NCBI GenBank assembly: GCA_963808725.1
Contig: CAWEGO010000003.1
Coordinates: 496,001-560,000, forward strand
From: JAHFUA01 sp963808725
Lineage (GTDB): Bacteria > Acidobacteriota > Terriglobia > Terriglobales > Acidobacteriaceae
DNA: 64,000 bases
Direction of reading: 5' to 3'
The position numbers were made by a program, and so were the translations under genes. The notes under the pieces were generated by a model, which saw only the letters and a program-made list of their open reading frames with translations, had not been told where the DNA came from and made no database searches. This document shows positions 55,556 to 64,000 of this stretch, piece by piece (the stretch's first letter is position 1; each line of letters opens with the position of its first letter).

Positions 55556-57079
55556 CTATCTCCGCACCTTTACCCCGATTTGTGCGAAAGCCGCCTCGCC
55601 GTTCAGGTCGCCGGCTTGCAGTTCGTGCACACAGATGTCGCGCAGGCTGGCCCCGCAGCCGTAAATCTCCAGCAATGGCAAATCCTGCGCCCGGACTTGA
55701 TACAGGCCGTTCTGCATGAGCCTGCAGTTCTCTTGATCACTCATGACCACGGGGCTGCCCGGCTCTGCTTTGACACGAAACTGCCCTGAGGACGGCTCGT
55801 AGTTGGCCACATAGAAGCAGTGGCCGATGCAGGCGCGATCGATCATGTGCTGGTCGTGCACCCTGGCCCCGCGCCGCGAAAAGATGGTCGCCAGCACGCG
55901 CTGGCCGGGGCGCATGGGCGCCACCACTTGCTCCATCCTGGTTTCCAGTTGATCCAGCGCGGCCGTGTCGGCGTAGAGCAGCGAGAAGAACACGATTGCC
56001 ACAGCGGAGAAGGCCGCGGCTTGCCACTTCGTCGGCCTGGCCAGCGCAAGCAGGCAACAAGCCAGCACGGCGGCGTAGATCGACACCCGGTCCGGCAGAT
56101 ATCCCATCATTCCAAGTTTCGGGTGGAATATGCCGCCCGGAGCAAGCCCCACGGCCAGGGCCACCACCACGTATAACTGCACCCAAGCGGCGCCGCGCTG
56201 CAGTGCTTCGCGGCGGTCGCGCAAAACACCGAGCGCAATCGTCGCCGCCGCGAGCAGGACTACGGCCAACGCCACCCACAGGTAGGCCTTGCGAAACACC
56301 ACGAACTGGTCGGCGCCGCCGAGCCAGTAAATATCCGACTCGCGCTCCACGATGGTGTGGTGGTGCAGCACGTACCAGCGCACGGCAAAATATGCGCCCA
56401 GCATCGCCGTGGTCAGCGCCGGTTGCCAGCGCAGCGGCAGCACGCGCATGAGCGCCAGGGACCCACCCAGCGCCAACACGCCGCCTGCGCCCAGCAGATG
56501 CGCCATCCAGACCAGAGCCATCAGCGGCGGAATCAAGAGGAAGTCCCACCGCCGCCCACGCCATGCCAAGGCCAGCACAAATAAGGACAATCCCACGGAC
56601 AAATAAAGGTTGAAGAACCCCATGTTGAACACGAAGCCGTATGCCGTCATGGCGAGCACGGGAGCCACGGCCCAGGTTGGGCGTCCCGCGGCTGCCGCAC
56701 ACAGGGCAAATCCTCCCCAGAAGAAGATCAGCACCGCCGCCGAGGTGGCGATGCATTCCGCTGCCCTCGGCCCTAGCCGAAACAGCCCGCTCAGCATCAG
56801 GTCGAACAACACGTTATTGCTCTGCGGCACGATGTGCAGCTCAGGCGCCTTCCCCTGGTGGATCAGTTGCACCAGCCAGGCGTTATAGACGTGGCTGCCC
56901 AGGTCGTTGGCCTCGAGGTGTCGATGCCAGAAGCACGGCACCAGAACCAGCACTGAACACAGGGCGACGGCCCAAGCGTGGTGCCGCACAAAACCAAGCG
57001 CAGAATGCAGCGCTGGGAATGCGGCTTTGGTTGCGGCGGACGAGGGAGACGAGGCGGGGCTTTGCACCGGTGCAGACAT
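55556..57079 (-). CDS. Polytopic membrane protein, GT-C-like layout
   Basis: 507 residues with about 10-11 helices. After the first helix comes a periplasmic loop with HRHLEANDLGSHVYNAWL, of the kind seen in GT-C glycosyltransferases and related acidobacterial proteins. The last 130 residues are soluble with several cysteines (ACIGHCFYVANY, ENCRLM, YGCGASLRDICVHE). I do not recognise the family beyond this. It might transfer a sugar from a polyprenyl donor. Confidence 0.7.
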   Translation of the reverse strand: MSAPVQSPASSPSSAATKAAFPALHSALGFVRHHAWAVALCSVLVLVPCFWHRHLEANDLGSHVYNAWLVQLIHQGKAPELHIVPQSNNVLFDLMLSGLFRLGPRAAECIATSAAVLIFFWGGFALCAAAAGRPTWAVAPVLAMTAYGFVFNMGFFNLYLSVGLSLFVLALAWRGRRWDFLLIPPLMALVWMAHLLGAGGVLALGGSLALMRVLPLRWQPALTTAMLGAYFAVRWYVLHHHTIVERESDIYWLGGADQFVVFRKAYLWVALAVVLLAAATIALGVLRDRREALQRGAAWVQLYVVVALAVGLAPGGIFHPKLGMMGYLPDRVSIYAAVLACCLLALARPTKWQAAAFSAVAIVFFSLLYADTAALDQLETRMEQVVAPMRPGQRVLATIFSRRGARVHDQHMIDRACIGHCFYVANYEPSSGQFRVKAEPGSPVVMSDQENCRLMQNGLYQVRAQDLPLLEIYGCGASLRDICVHELQAGDLNGEAAFAQIGVKVRR

Positions 57080-57240
57080 GCAGCTTCGGAGGTTCGGTAG
57101 CCTGGATTGTACACTGGCTTGGCTAATCGGTTTCCGGCTCTATCCGGCATCGCTGCCGGCACCGTGCGACGGTCGGTTGCAATTCCGCCGGGGATGTGGC
57201 TATAGTAAGCGCCCGTCTGCTGGTGCAACAGCTTCTAAAG

Positions 57241-57945
57241 ATGCGTATACGAAACCTGATATTTTTTTCTCTGACACTCGGGTGTCTCGCTCAACCCGGA
57301 TTATCCGCCGGTCAGGATTTAACCAGCCAACCTTCCCCGAGTCCCGATGATTTCAACCGACAAATCTACTACAAAAACAAGCTTGAGTTCTCCTTGGACA
57401 CAGGATGGCTTCCCGAAAACATTCCTTTTATTTTCAATCCCATTGTCGGCGATCCGTGGAAGACAAATCCCCTTGCTTACACGCTGGTACCGTTCATTTT
57501 TTCCCTCCGCTGGCATCTGGGACGCATAAGAGGCCCCTGGTTTCTGCGCGGCGATACGGATTTTGCGTTCAGCGGGGCCTACACTCGGATTGTGCGAGGG
57601 CCTGAATCACGGTATGCGGCGTTCATGTTTGGTGTGCGATATAACTTTGTCCGGCGTAACCGGAGGATTGCTCCCTATCTCGAAACTCGCGGTGGCGTCG
57701 GGGACGTTGACGCTAAGGGGCCCTCAGGGGTGCTCTATGCGCAGGGGCAGGACCTCACGTTCAATTTCATCATGGCGGGCGGAGCGCGGTACAATTTCAA
57801 TCCCCGCTACAGCGTTGCGGCCGGTATTGAGTACATGCATATATCAAACTTTTATATGTCGGGACCCAAGGCACCTAACTTTGGCATAAATGTCTGCGGC
57901 CCAACCTTGGGAGTCAATATCGGATTGAAGAAGCCGAACCATTGA
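57241..57945 (+). CDS. PagL-like outer-membrane lipid A deacylase family protein
   Basis: 234 residues; ATG 57241. Signal peptide (MRIRNLIFFSLTLGCLAQPGLSA cut region). The body is an eight-stranded-barrel type sequence ending with EYMHISNFYMSGPKAPNFG and NVCGPTLGVNIGL. The HISN segment is the PagL catalytic His-Ser motif. Removes an acyl chain from lipid A in relatives; activity here is inferred. GC is lower than in neighbours. Confidence 0.75.
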   Translation: MRIRNLIFFSLTLGCLAQPGLSAGQDLTSQPSPSPDDFNRQIYYKNKLEFSLDTGWLPENIPFIFNPIVGDPWKTNPLAYTLVPFIFSLRWHLGRIRGPWFLRGDTDFAFSGAYTRIVRGPESRYAAFMFGVRYNFVRRNRRIAPYLETRGGVGDVDAKGPSGVLYAQGQDLTFNFIMAGGARYNFNPRYSVAAGIEYMHISNFYMSGPKAPNFGINVCGPTLGVNIGLKKPNH

Positions 57946-57987
57946 AATCGAAAATCATCCACTCCCTCCAAGCCGCCATCAACAATG

Positions 57988-58479
57988 TCAATGCAAGAAT
58001 GCCCAGCAGTCAAGAAACTCGGTTAGCAATTGGAGGGCATCATTTGATAGCAGCACCACGGCACGTCTTTGTTCATATACAATGCTGTTATCTCTAGCGT
58101 CGTATACTGTAAGACTCACATTAGCTCCCTCGTGGTGGTCCTGGCCGGAAAGACCCACCTTATCACGCCTGTCGCTCTTAAGCTTGACAATGAGCATTGC
58201 ATTTCCTGCCACCCTGGGATGCTCTTTCTTATTCTCCACTGCCTTTATGGCCGCGCTTAGTGTTGCCATATCTTCTGTATAGCATTGATCGCGTGTGTTG
58301 TTATCCACATTGAGACAACTAGCAGCATATACCACGGCCATGGTCTCGGCGCGTCCAATCGTTTGGTAGTCGCGGATGAGTTTATCCCTTTGCTCCTGTG
58401 TGTCCTGGGGCTTCGACTGTGCGCTCGCTCCTGTCATCAGAAGCGCGAGCAACCCGACAATAGAAAATATATGCTTCAT
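57988..58479 (-). CDS. Secreted hypothetical protein
   Basis: 163 residues from ATG 58479, with GGAGG six bases before. Signal peptide MKHIFSIVGLLALLMTGASA. The mature part has two Cys (ASCLNVD and RDQCYTED) that could pair, and a mixed alpha/beta pattern. Family not recognised. The gene is AT-richer than its surroundings, like the PagL-like gene facing it. Confidence 0.65.
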   Translation of the reverse strand: MKHIFSIVGLLALLMTGASAQSKPQDTQEQRDKLIRDYQTIGRAETMAVVYAASCLNVDNNTRDQCYTEDMATLSAAIKAVENKKEHPRVAGNAMLIVKLKSDRRDKVGLSGQDHHEGANVSLTVYDARDNSIVYEQRRAVVLLSNDALQLLTEFLDCWAFLH

Positions 58480-58737
58480 CCCATCCCTCCGCAGTAGGTC
58501 ACTAATGAATTCCTGTTGGGGCTGCACGGCTACGAGTATTCCGCAAAAGAGCTGCCCCGCAAAGTGACTAACGCGGTGTTTTTAGATACCTGCAAAGATT
58601 ACCAGTGCGGTGTTGGAGACTGAAAGATTACTTTTGTCACTGTAATGGTTCGAGAATGGTTGATGCGGGGCTGCGAAAGGGGTGGGCTTATTTCGACAGC
58701 AGGCCTTTCTGCGTCATCCGGGGATGCACCTCGGGCG

Positions 58738-59319
58738 TCACTTGAACCAGTGATATCCAATCGAGAACTGGAGGGTGTTGATGCCGGGGTTGGGCGTGGC
58801 CAGGCCGGCGTTGGAGATGTGCACATACTTGGCGGCGAGGGAGACGGCGCGTTTTTCGCGTGTGAAGATCTGCACCCCGAAGCTCGCCTGGGGCATGAAG
58901 TTTACGTTGTTAGTCCCGGGAGGGACGTCGTCGAGCGAGACCAGCACCCCGCCGCCCAGCTCGAGATAGGGAGCAACTCTTCGTCCGCTGGTGAAGTTCC
59001 ATTTAAGGATGAAGGGATCGAATCCGCCGGCGTAGGAAGTTTGATGGGGAAAGACCAGCAGATAAGCGGGGATGAAATCCAGCGCGTACTCCAGGCTGCC
59101 GCGCAGCCAGCCGGGGCCGTGCTCGGCGGTCAGCACCTTGCCCACGCGCACTCCGGCGTTCCACACGCTGGTGTGGGCGGTGCCACCGGGGACGCTGTGC
59201 CCTCCGGCGGTCCAAACGCCGAGTTCCCAGGCGCCTGGTTCCAGCGAGTCGGAAGGCAAGCTCTGGGCCAAGGCCGCGGCCGAGAGCAGCGCCAGAATGA
59301 CGATGCAATGCTTGGCCAT
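58738..59319 (-). CDS. PagL-like lipid A 3-O-deacylase family protein
   Basis: 193 residues; signal peptide MAKHCIVILALLSAAALAQS. Beta-barrel with the catalytic motif KYVHISNAGLATPNPG near residue 166 and end QFSIGYHWF, the aromatic C-terminus for outer-membrane insertion. A shorter remnant of a relative is at 54482. Product would trim lipid A acyl chains. Confidence 0.82.
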   Translation of the reverse strand: MAKHCIVILALLSAAALAQSLPSDSLEPGAWELGVWTAGGHSVPGGTAHTSVWNAGVRVGKVLTAEHGPGWLRGSLEYALDFIPAYLLVFPHQTSYAGGFDPFILKWNFTSGRRVAPYLELGGGVLVSLDDVPPGTNNVNFMPQASFGVQIFTREKRAVSLAAKYVHISNAGLATPNPGINTLQFSIGYHWFK

Positions 59320-59466
59320 GGAACCGGATAAGGTAACAGGCGCGCCGGGCGGGACGCGAGAGGAATCTTACGTTTCACATAGACGCTTCCCTGCCGGTTG
59401 CTTCCACGTCTATTCCCCTGAGACAATGCCCAGTCGTTTCCTTCCACTTCGGATCAGGAGGAACTC

Positions 59467-60558
59467 ATGCCGGCCAAGCGTACGGCCAAGCCTCGTGAAG
59501 TGCACGTTTACGTCGGAACGCGCAAGGGCGGATTCCGTTTCCGCAGCGACCTGAAGCGCAAACGCTGGCAAATCGACGGCCCATTCTTCTCCAGTTGGGA
59601 GGTGACGCAGCTTTCGCGCGACCCGCACACCGGCCACCTGTGGGCGGCGCTGAACAGCGCCTGGTGGGGACGCGACCTGCAAGTGAGCCGCAACGGCGGC
59701 AAAAAATGGGAGAAGTCCGCCACCGGCCTGGAATTCCCCCAGGAGCGCGGCTGGAATCTGGCGCGCATATGGCGCGTGGTGCCGAGTAACGATGGCAAGA
59801 CGCTGTGGTGCGGCGTCGATCCGGGAGCATTGTTCCGCTCCGAGGACGGCGGCCGAAACTGGCACGAGGTCACGGCTCTATCGCAGCATCCCACGCGCGA
59901 GCGCTGGAACCCAGGCGCCGCCGGCATGATGGTGCACGCCATCATTCCCGATCCCGATGCACCGCAGACGATCTACATCGGAATCTCGGCGGCGGGCTGC
60001 TTCCGCTCCGACGACGACGGCGCCAGTTGGACGGCGCTGAACCAGGGCGTGCGCGCCGACTTTTTGCCCAACAAGTTCCCCAACGTCGGCCAGTGCCTGC
60101 ACAGCATGGTGATGGCGCCGTCGCGCACTCTCTTCCAGCAGAACCATTGCGGGGTGTATCGCAGCGCCGACCGCAGCGCAACCTGGACCGACATCTCTCG
60201 CGGGCTGCCCTCGCGCTTCGGCTTCGCCATCGCCACCAATCCGCAGGAGGACAACACGGTTTACGTTATCCCCTCCATCGACGCCGAGCACCGCTACACC
60301 TGCGACCAACGGCTGGGCGTCTATCGCTCGCGCAACGGCGGCAAGTCCTGGCAGTTGCTGACGCGCGGCCTGCCGCAGAAGAACGTGTTCACGCAGGTAC
60401 TGCGCCACGGCGCTGCCAGCGACACTTGCGATCCCGCCGGCGTGTACTTCGGCACCACCAACGGCGAATTGTATTGTTCGAGCAACGGCGGCGATTCGTG
60501 GGAACTGGTGCAGGCCAACCTGCCGGGGATCAGTTGCGTGTACACGGCGGTGATTTGA
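59467..60558 (+). CDS. BNR/sialidase-like beta-propeller protein
   Basis: 363 residues, ATG 59467 after CAGGAGG. Several Asp-box-like motifs are present (SRNGGKKWEKS, SEDGGRNWHEV, SDDDGASWTAL, SADRSATWTDI, SRNGGKSWQLL, SSNGGDSWELV), so the fold is a six- or seven-bladed propeller like VPS10/BNR proteins. No signal peptide. No catalytic residues of sialidases can be assigned; probably a non-enzymatic or unknown role. Confidence 0.85.
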   Translation: MPAKRTAKPREVHVYVGTRKGGFRFRSDLKRKRWQIDGPFFSSWEVTQLSRDPHTGHLWAALNSAWWGRDLQVSRNGGKKWEKSATGLEFPQERGWNLARIWRVVPSNDGKTLWCGVDPGALFRSEDGGRNWHEVTALSQHPTRERWNPGAAGMMVHAIIPDPDAPQTIYIGISAAGCFRSDDDGASWTALNQGVRADFLPNKFPNVGQCLHSMVMAPSRTLFQQNHCGVYRSADRSATWTDISRGLPSRFGFAIATNPQEDNTVYVIPSIDAEHRYTCDQRLGVYRSRNGGKSWQLLTRGLPQKNVFTQVLRHGAASDTCDPAGVYFGTTNGELYCSSNGGDSWELVQANLPGISCVYTAVI

Positions 60559-60628
60559 TTGGGTCATCGGGCGGTCGCCGGGATCGCCGCTCGCAAGAAA
60601 ATTACCAAAAAGTGCAGAACTCTGCAGT

Positions 60629-60677
60629 CGGTGGTATGGGTCCGCGAAGCGGACCGGCACCTTAAGAATTGCCACCG
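60629..60677. other. Nested hairpin downstream of the propeller gene
   Basis: In the 354-bp gap 60559-60912, GGTCCGC-GAA-GCGGACC (60639-60655) is enclosed by CGGTGG (60629-60634) and CCACCG (60672-60677). There is no T run. The rest of the gap shows nothing else I can support apart from the leader of the subtilase gene. Confidence 0.45.
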
Positions 60678-60912
60678 GTCGAAACGCCCACTGGCAGAGG
60701 GTTTTGGCGGTCTTTTCTCTTGACAGGAGAATTCTGCGCTGGTAACGTCCACGCGCCAGTTCCTCCCCTTGTTCTGTAAGTGAATCTCTTTCCCGGATGT
60801 TAGGCCTTGGCTACATCAGCGCGCTCGGGCTCGTGCGGGCCCGTACGCATTATTACGGTTCAATCGTGGAGATGACCCCGGAACAGAAATTCCGACTGAA
60901 AGGGATGAGCAA

Positions 60913-63900
60913 ATGAAGAGCCTAAAGATTGCAGCCACTCTAACTCTGGCCGGCATCCTCGCATCGGCCTTGGCGGCCAACGCGCAGCAGGCCCGGCTGA
61001 CCGCTGACCTGGCCGCGCAGCTTTCGCAGAACGCGGACCAGCATGTGATCGTGATCATGAAGAGCCAGCACCCGGTTGCCCGCGCTGGCAGCAGCGCCAT
61101 GGCCGAGCGCTCGGATACGATCGCCGCCGAGCAGGCTCCCCTGATGGAGGAACTCCGCCAGGTGCACGCCACCAACATCAAGAGCTTCCGGCTGGTGAAC
61201 GCCTTCGCAGCCACGGTCTCGAAGGACTATGTAACCAGGCTGAAGGCAAACCCTGCGGTGGCAGCGGTCGCGCCTGACGTGACCATCCGGCGCCCGCGCT
61301 CCGCGGCGGCCAAAACCTCGGCGTCGGCGAATGTGGTCGCGGCGAGCCCGCCCAACGTCATCCCCGGCGCCTGCGGCGCCAACGGCGCAGTGCTACTCGA
61401 ACCTGAAGGACTCGCGCTCACGCACACCGACTCGGACGACCCGTATGCCCCCACCGCGCATTCGCTGGGCATCACCGGCGCCGGCGTGAAGGTGGCCTGG
61501 ATCGCCGATGGCGTCGATCCGCAGAACATTAACTTCCTCCGGAATCCTCTGGACCCCACCAGCACGGTGTTCGTCGACTACCAGAACTTCACCGGCTTCG
61601 GGCCCGGCGAGATCACCGGTGGCGCCGAGGCCTTCCTCGACTCCAATACCATCGCCGGCCAGGGCATCTACGTGTATAACGTCCAGAACTACAGTGTCCA
61701 GCCGGATCCCTCCGCCTGCAACCTCCGGATCGAGGGCGTCGCTCCTGGCGCAAGCCTGGTCGGGCTCGACGTGTTCGGGACATTCGAGGACACGACGGAT
61801 TCCAACTTCCTCCAGGCCATCGAGTACGCGGTCACGACCGGCGTCAACGTACTGAACGAGTCCTTCGGCTCCAACCCCTTCCCCGACATCACGGCGCTGG
61901 ACGTGTTCAAGCAGTTCAACGACGCCGCCGTCGCGGCGGGCGTGGTGGTCAGCGTTTCCAGCGGCGACGCAGGATCGACCAACACCATTGGTTCCCCCTC
62001 GAGCGACCCGCTGGTGCTCTCGGTCGGAGCATCAACGGCTTTCCGTTCCTACGCTGAGACCAACGAGGGCGGCGCCCGTTACTTCGCGACCACCGGCTGG
62101 CTGAGCGACAACATCAGCGCGCTCAGCTCCGGCGGGTTTGAGGAAACCGGCGCCACTATCAACCTGGTCGCCCCCGGCGACCTGAGCTTTATATCCTGTG
62201 ACGCGAACTATCCCGCTTTCTACGACTGCCTCAGCTACACCGGTGTGCCCTCCGATGTGCTCCTGGAGGGCGGTACCAGTGAGTCGGCCCCCTACGTGTC
62301 TGGTGCGGCCGCGCTCGTTATCCAGGCTTACCGGCAGACCCACGGCGGCGCCAGCCCGACGCCGGCGCTGGTCAAGCAAATTCTGGTCAGCACCGCGACC
62401 GACCTCGGCGCCCCCGCCACCGAGCAGGGCGCGGGTTTGCTGAACACCTACAAGGCCGTTCTGCTGGCCGAGTCCATTCACACCAGTGACGGCTCGCCCA
62501 GGCGAGTCGGCAGAACCCTGCTGCTTTCCGCCAATCAACTGAACGCGGTCGACGCCCCGGGCACGCTGGAGAGCTGGGACGTGACCGTCACCAACACCGG
62601 CGCACACAATCAGATCGTAAACCTGAGCGGGCGGACCTTCGGACGACCCGAGAACGTACAGACCGGCAGCGTCACCCTGAACGACGCCGCCAGCCCGCAT
62701 TTCGTGAGCTGGGGGGGCACCGAAGAAAACTATGCGGTCATCAACTTCAGGGTCCCGCGGGGTGCGGACCGGCTGGACGCCTCGATCGCCTACCCGCAGA
62801 CGAATCCAGCTGGGGCAACGGTGCATCTGATGCTGGTCGACCCGGAGGGCCGGCTTGCCGCGTACACACTGCCGCAGGGCATCGGCAACTTCGGCAGCGT
62901 AGATGTGCGGTCCCCGGTGCCTGGGACCTGGACCGGCATCATCTCCGGCGCGACGATGGCCGCCGCCAACGGGGTGAATGGAACCATCCCGTGGCAGGTA
63001 GAAACGGAGCGGTTCGTTCCATTCGGCTCGGTGGAACCGCGCTTTCTGGAACTGGCTCCCGGCCAGAGCCGGACGGTGAGGGTCTTCGCGACCACGCCGT
63101 CGTCGCCGGGCGACGCAGCGGGTTCGATCGTGCTGAGTTCGGACTTTGGCTTCGGCGAAACCACCTCCATCCCGGTGACCTTGCGCAGCCTGGTGGATGT
63201 GGACAGGCGCGGTGGCACGTTCAGCGGCGTGCTGACCGGGGGCAACGGTCGTGCACCCGGTGAGGGACAGGAACAGTTCTACCAATTCAATGTCCCTTAC
63301 GGCGTCCGCAGTATCACCGCCAACGTGTCGCTCACGAACGACCCTGCCGACCCCGTGGGCGCCTACCTGATCAGCCCGGATGGCGATGTTCTCGGCTACG
63401 GTCAGAACTTGGATTCATTCACCGGCGCCCCAGGCTTGCCGCTAACCGCCTATACCCTCAACCCTGTCTCCGGCACCTGGACGCTGATCGTGGATTTCGC
63501 CGGGCCGGTGGTCGGGAATGAGATCTCGCAGCCATTCACCGGCAACATCCGGTTCAACCACGTCAGGGCCAGTGCTGCTGGACTGCCGAACAGCGCGGGC
63601 GTGCAGCTGGCGGCGGGAACCCCGGTCACCATCCCGGTGACCATCACCAACAACGGCGCGGCGCCGGAGTACTTCTTCATCGACGCCCGACTCAGTTCGA
63701 TGACGACTTTGACGCTGGCAACGCAACTTGGGACCTCCGGCACCAGCCTAACCCTGCCGTTGGTAGTCTCGTCCCCAATATGGTTGGTTCCGACGCAAAC
63801 GTCGAGCGTCTCCGTTTCCCAGACCGCGAGCCTGCCTGCCATGTTCGACTTCAGCCCGTTCGCGGGTGATCCGGATGTGGCCAGCTCCAGCAGTGCGCTC

Positions 63901-64000
63901 TGCGGAACCACTGAGTCGGCTTCCTACACCCCGGCTGGGGGCAGCGTAACGGCGGGTCTTTGGTCGGCTACGCCCAGCGAGTGCGGGCCCTACGCGGCCC
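60913..64000 (+). CDS. S8-family subtilase-like protein, cut by the window
   Basis: At least 1029 residues, open at the right edge; ATG 60913. Signal peptide MKSLKIAATLTLAGILASAL. Propeptide-like I9 region (about 40-130, HVIVIMKSQHPVA and VAAVAPDVTI). Catalytic domain with Asp199 in WIADGVD, the oxyanion Asn near 315 (VLNESFG) and Ser456 in GGTSESAPYVSG. The expected HGT histidine motif is absent; that place reads GGAEAFLDSNTIAGQG. C-terminal beta domains (TVTNTGAHNQIV..., VTITNNGAAPEYFF) follow. Exported; possibly a different proton-relay set or an inactive enzyme. Confidence 0.85.
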   Translation, partial: MKSLKIAATLTLAGILASALAANAQQARLTADLAAQLSQNADQHVIVIMKSQHPVARAGSSAMAERSDTIAAEQAPLMEELRQVHATNIKSFRLVNAFAATVSKDYVTRLKANPAVAAVAPDVTIRRPRSAAAKTSASANVVAASPPNVIPGACGANGAVLLEPEGLALTHTDSDDPYAPTAHSLGITGAGVKVAWIADGVDPQNINFLRNPLDPTSTVFVDYQNFTGFGPGEITGGAEAFLDSNTIAGQGIYVYNVQNYSVQPDPSACNLRIEGVAPGASLVGLDVFGTFEDTTDSNFLQAIEYAVTTGVNVLNESFGSNPFPDITALDVFKQFNDAAVAAGVVVSVSSGDAGSTNTIGSPSSDPLVLSVGASTAFRSYAETNEGGARYFATTGWLSDNISALSSGGFEETGATINLVAPGDLSFISCDANYPAFYDCLSYTGVPSDVLLEGGTSESAPYVSGAAALVIQAYRQTHGGASPTPALVKQILVSTATDLGAPATEQGAGLLNTYKAVLLAESIHTSDGSPRRVGRTLLLSANQLNAVDAPGTLESWDVTVTNTGAHNQIVNLSGRTFGRPENVQTGSVTLNDAASPHFVSWGGTEENYAVINFRVPRGADRLDASIAYPQTNPAGATVHLMLVDPEGRLAAYTLPQGIGNFGSVDVRSPVPGTWTGIISGATMAAANGVNGTIPWQVETERFVPFGSVEPRFLELAPGQSRTVRVFATTPSSPGDAAGSIVLSSDFGFGETTSIPVTLRSLVDVDRRGGTFSGVLTGGNGRAPGEGQEQFYQFNVPYGVRSITANVSLTNDPADPVGAYLISPDGDVLGYGQNLDSFTGAPGLPLTAYTLNPVSGTWTLIVDFAGPVVGNEISQPFTGNIRFNHVRASAAGLPNSAGVQLAAGTPVTIPVTITNNGAAPEYFFIDARLSSMTTLTLATQLGTSGTSLTLPLVVSSPIWLVPTQTSSVSVSQTASLPAMFDFSPFAGDPDVASSSSALCGTTESASYTPAGGSVTAGLWSATPSECGPYAA

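Overview
The window looks like a chromosomal piece of a high-GC acidobacterium (Acidobacteriota, probably Terriglobia, Koribacter/Solibacter-like). This is inferred from several signs: long energy-transducing TonB proteins with a cytoplasmic N-terminal tail, HAF-repeat secreted proteins, PagL-like deacylases, S8 peptidases of an unusual clade, mixed gene orientation, and intergenic regions full of degenerate 7-bp tandem repeats and short elements ending in TGTCAT...ATGACA. No rRNA, tRNA or CRISPR was seen. Because one frameshift lies in an essential gene (ileS) and others lie in lon, a STAS gene and an acylase, part of the disruption is probably sequence error.

Layout. 0-5 kb: a lower-GC PIN-domain pair, then a CoA-transferase subunit and two subunits of a molybdenum hydroxylase. 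5-8.5 kb: lspA and ileS. 8.7-19 kb: HAF protein, TonB, a TPR protein overlapping a ClC channel, a lipoprotein, a Cache/HAMP sensor without output domain, a TPR protein and an HlyD-type adaptor. 18.8-22.4 kb: queF, a DinB protein, an MFS transporter and an HpnB-like glycosyltransferase. 22.4-23.9 kb: a mosaic of repeats around a broken four-helix-bundle gene. 23.9-25.7 kb: a minus-strand operon of RsbW-like kinase, STAS antagonist, an AhpD/CMD-family protein whose CxxC motif reads C-x-x-UGA (probable selenoprotein), and a VOC protein. 25.8-32 kb: a soluble MgtE-N/CBS protein and an Nramp-like transporter separated by a GGDEF-EAL protein. 32-34.5 kb: NUDIX hydrolase, PHB-depolymerase-like esterase and family-5 uracil-DNA glycosylase. 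34.5-41.6 kb: the proteostasis group tig-clpP-clpX-lon, interrupted by a peroxiredoxin and a hypothetical gene. 42-48 kb: penicillin acylase, a cNMP-binding protein without HTH, a run of very small genes, a GlsB-like protein and a DHH phosphoesterase. 48-64 kb: mostly envelope or secreted products, namely a 1117-residue fibre with YadA-like repeats and an S74 chaperone domain, a phospholipase-C-family enzyme, a cytidylate-kinase-like/BON fusion, a polytopic membrane protein, two PagL-like proteins, a BNR propeller and a subtilase cut by the window edge.

The strongest novelty candidates are three. First, the UGA-containing AhpD-like gene with a 7-bp hairpin at SECIS-compatible distance. Second, a roughly 455-bp unit in which a four-helix-bundle gene (23S-IVP/Avd-like family) lies between inverted arms of the 7-bp repeat, with apparently gene-less hairpin versions elsewhere in the window. 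Third, a REP-like palindrome placed in frame in the linker just before the autoproteolytic serine of the penicillin acylase.
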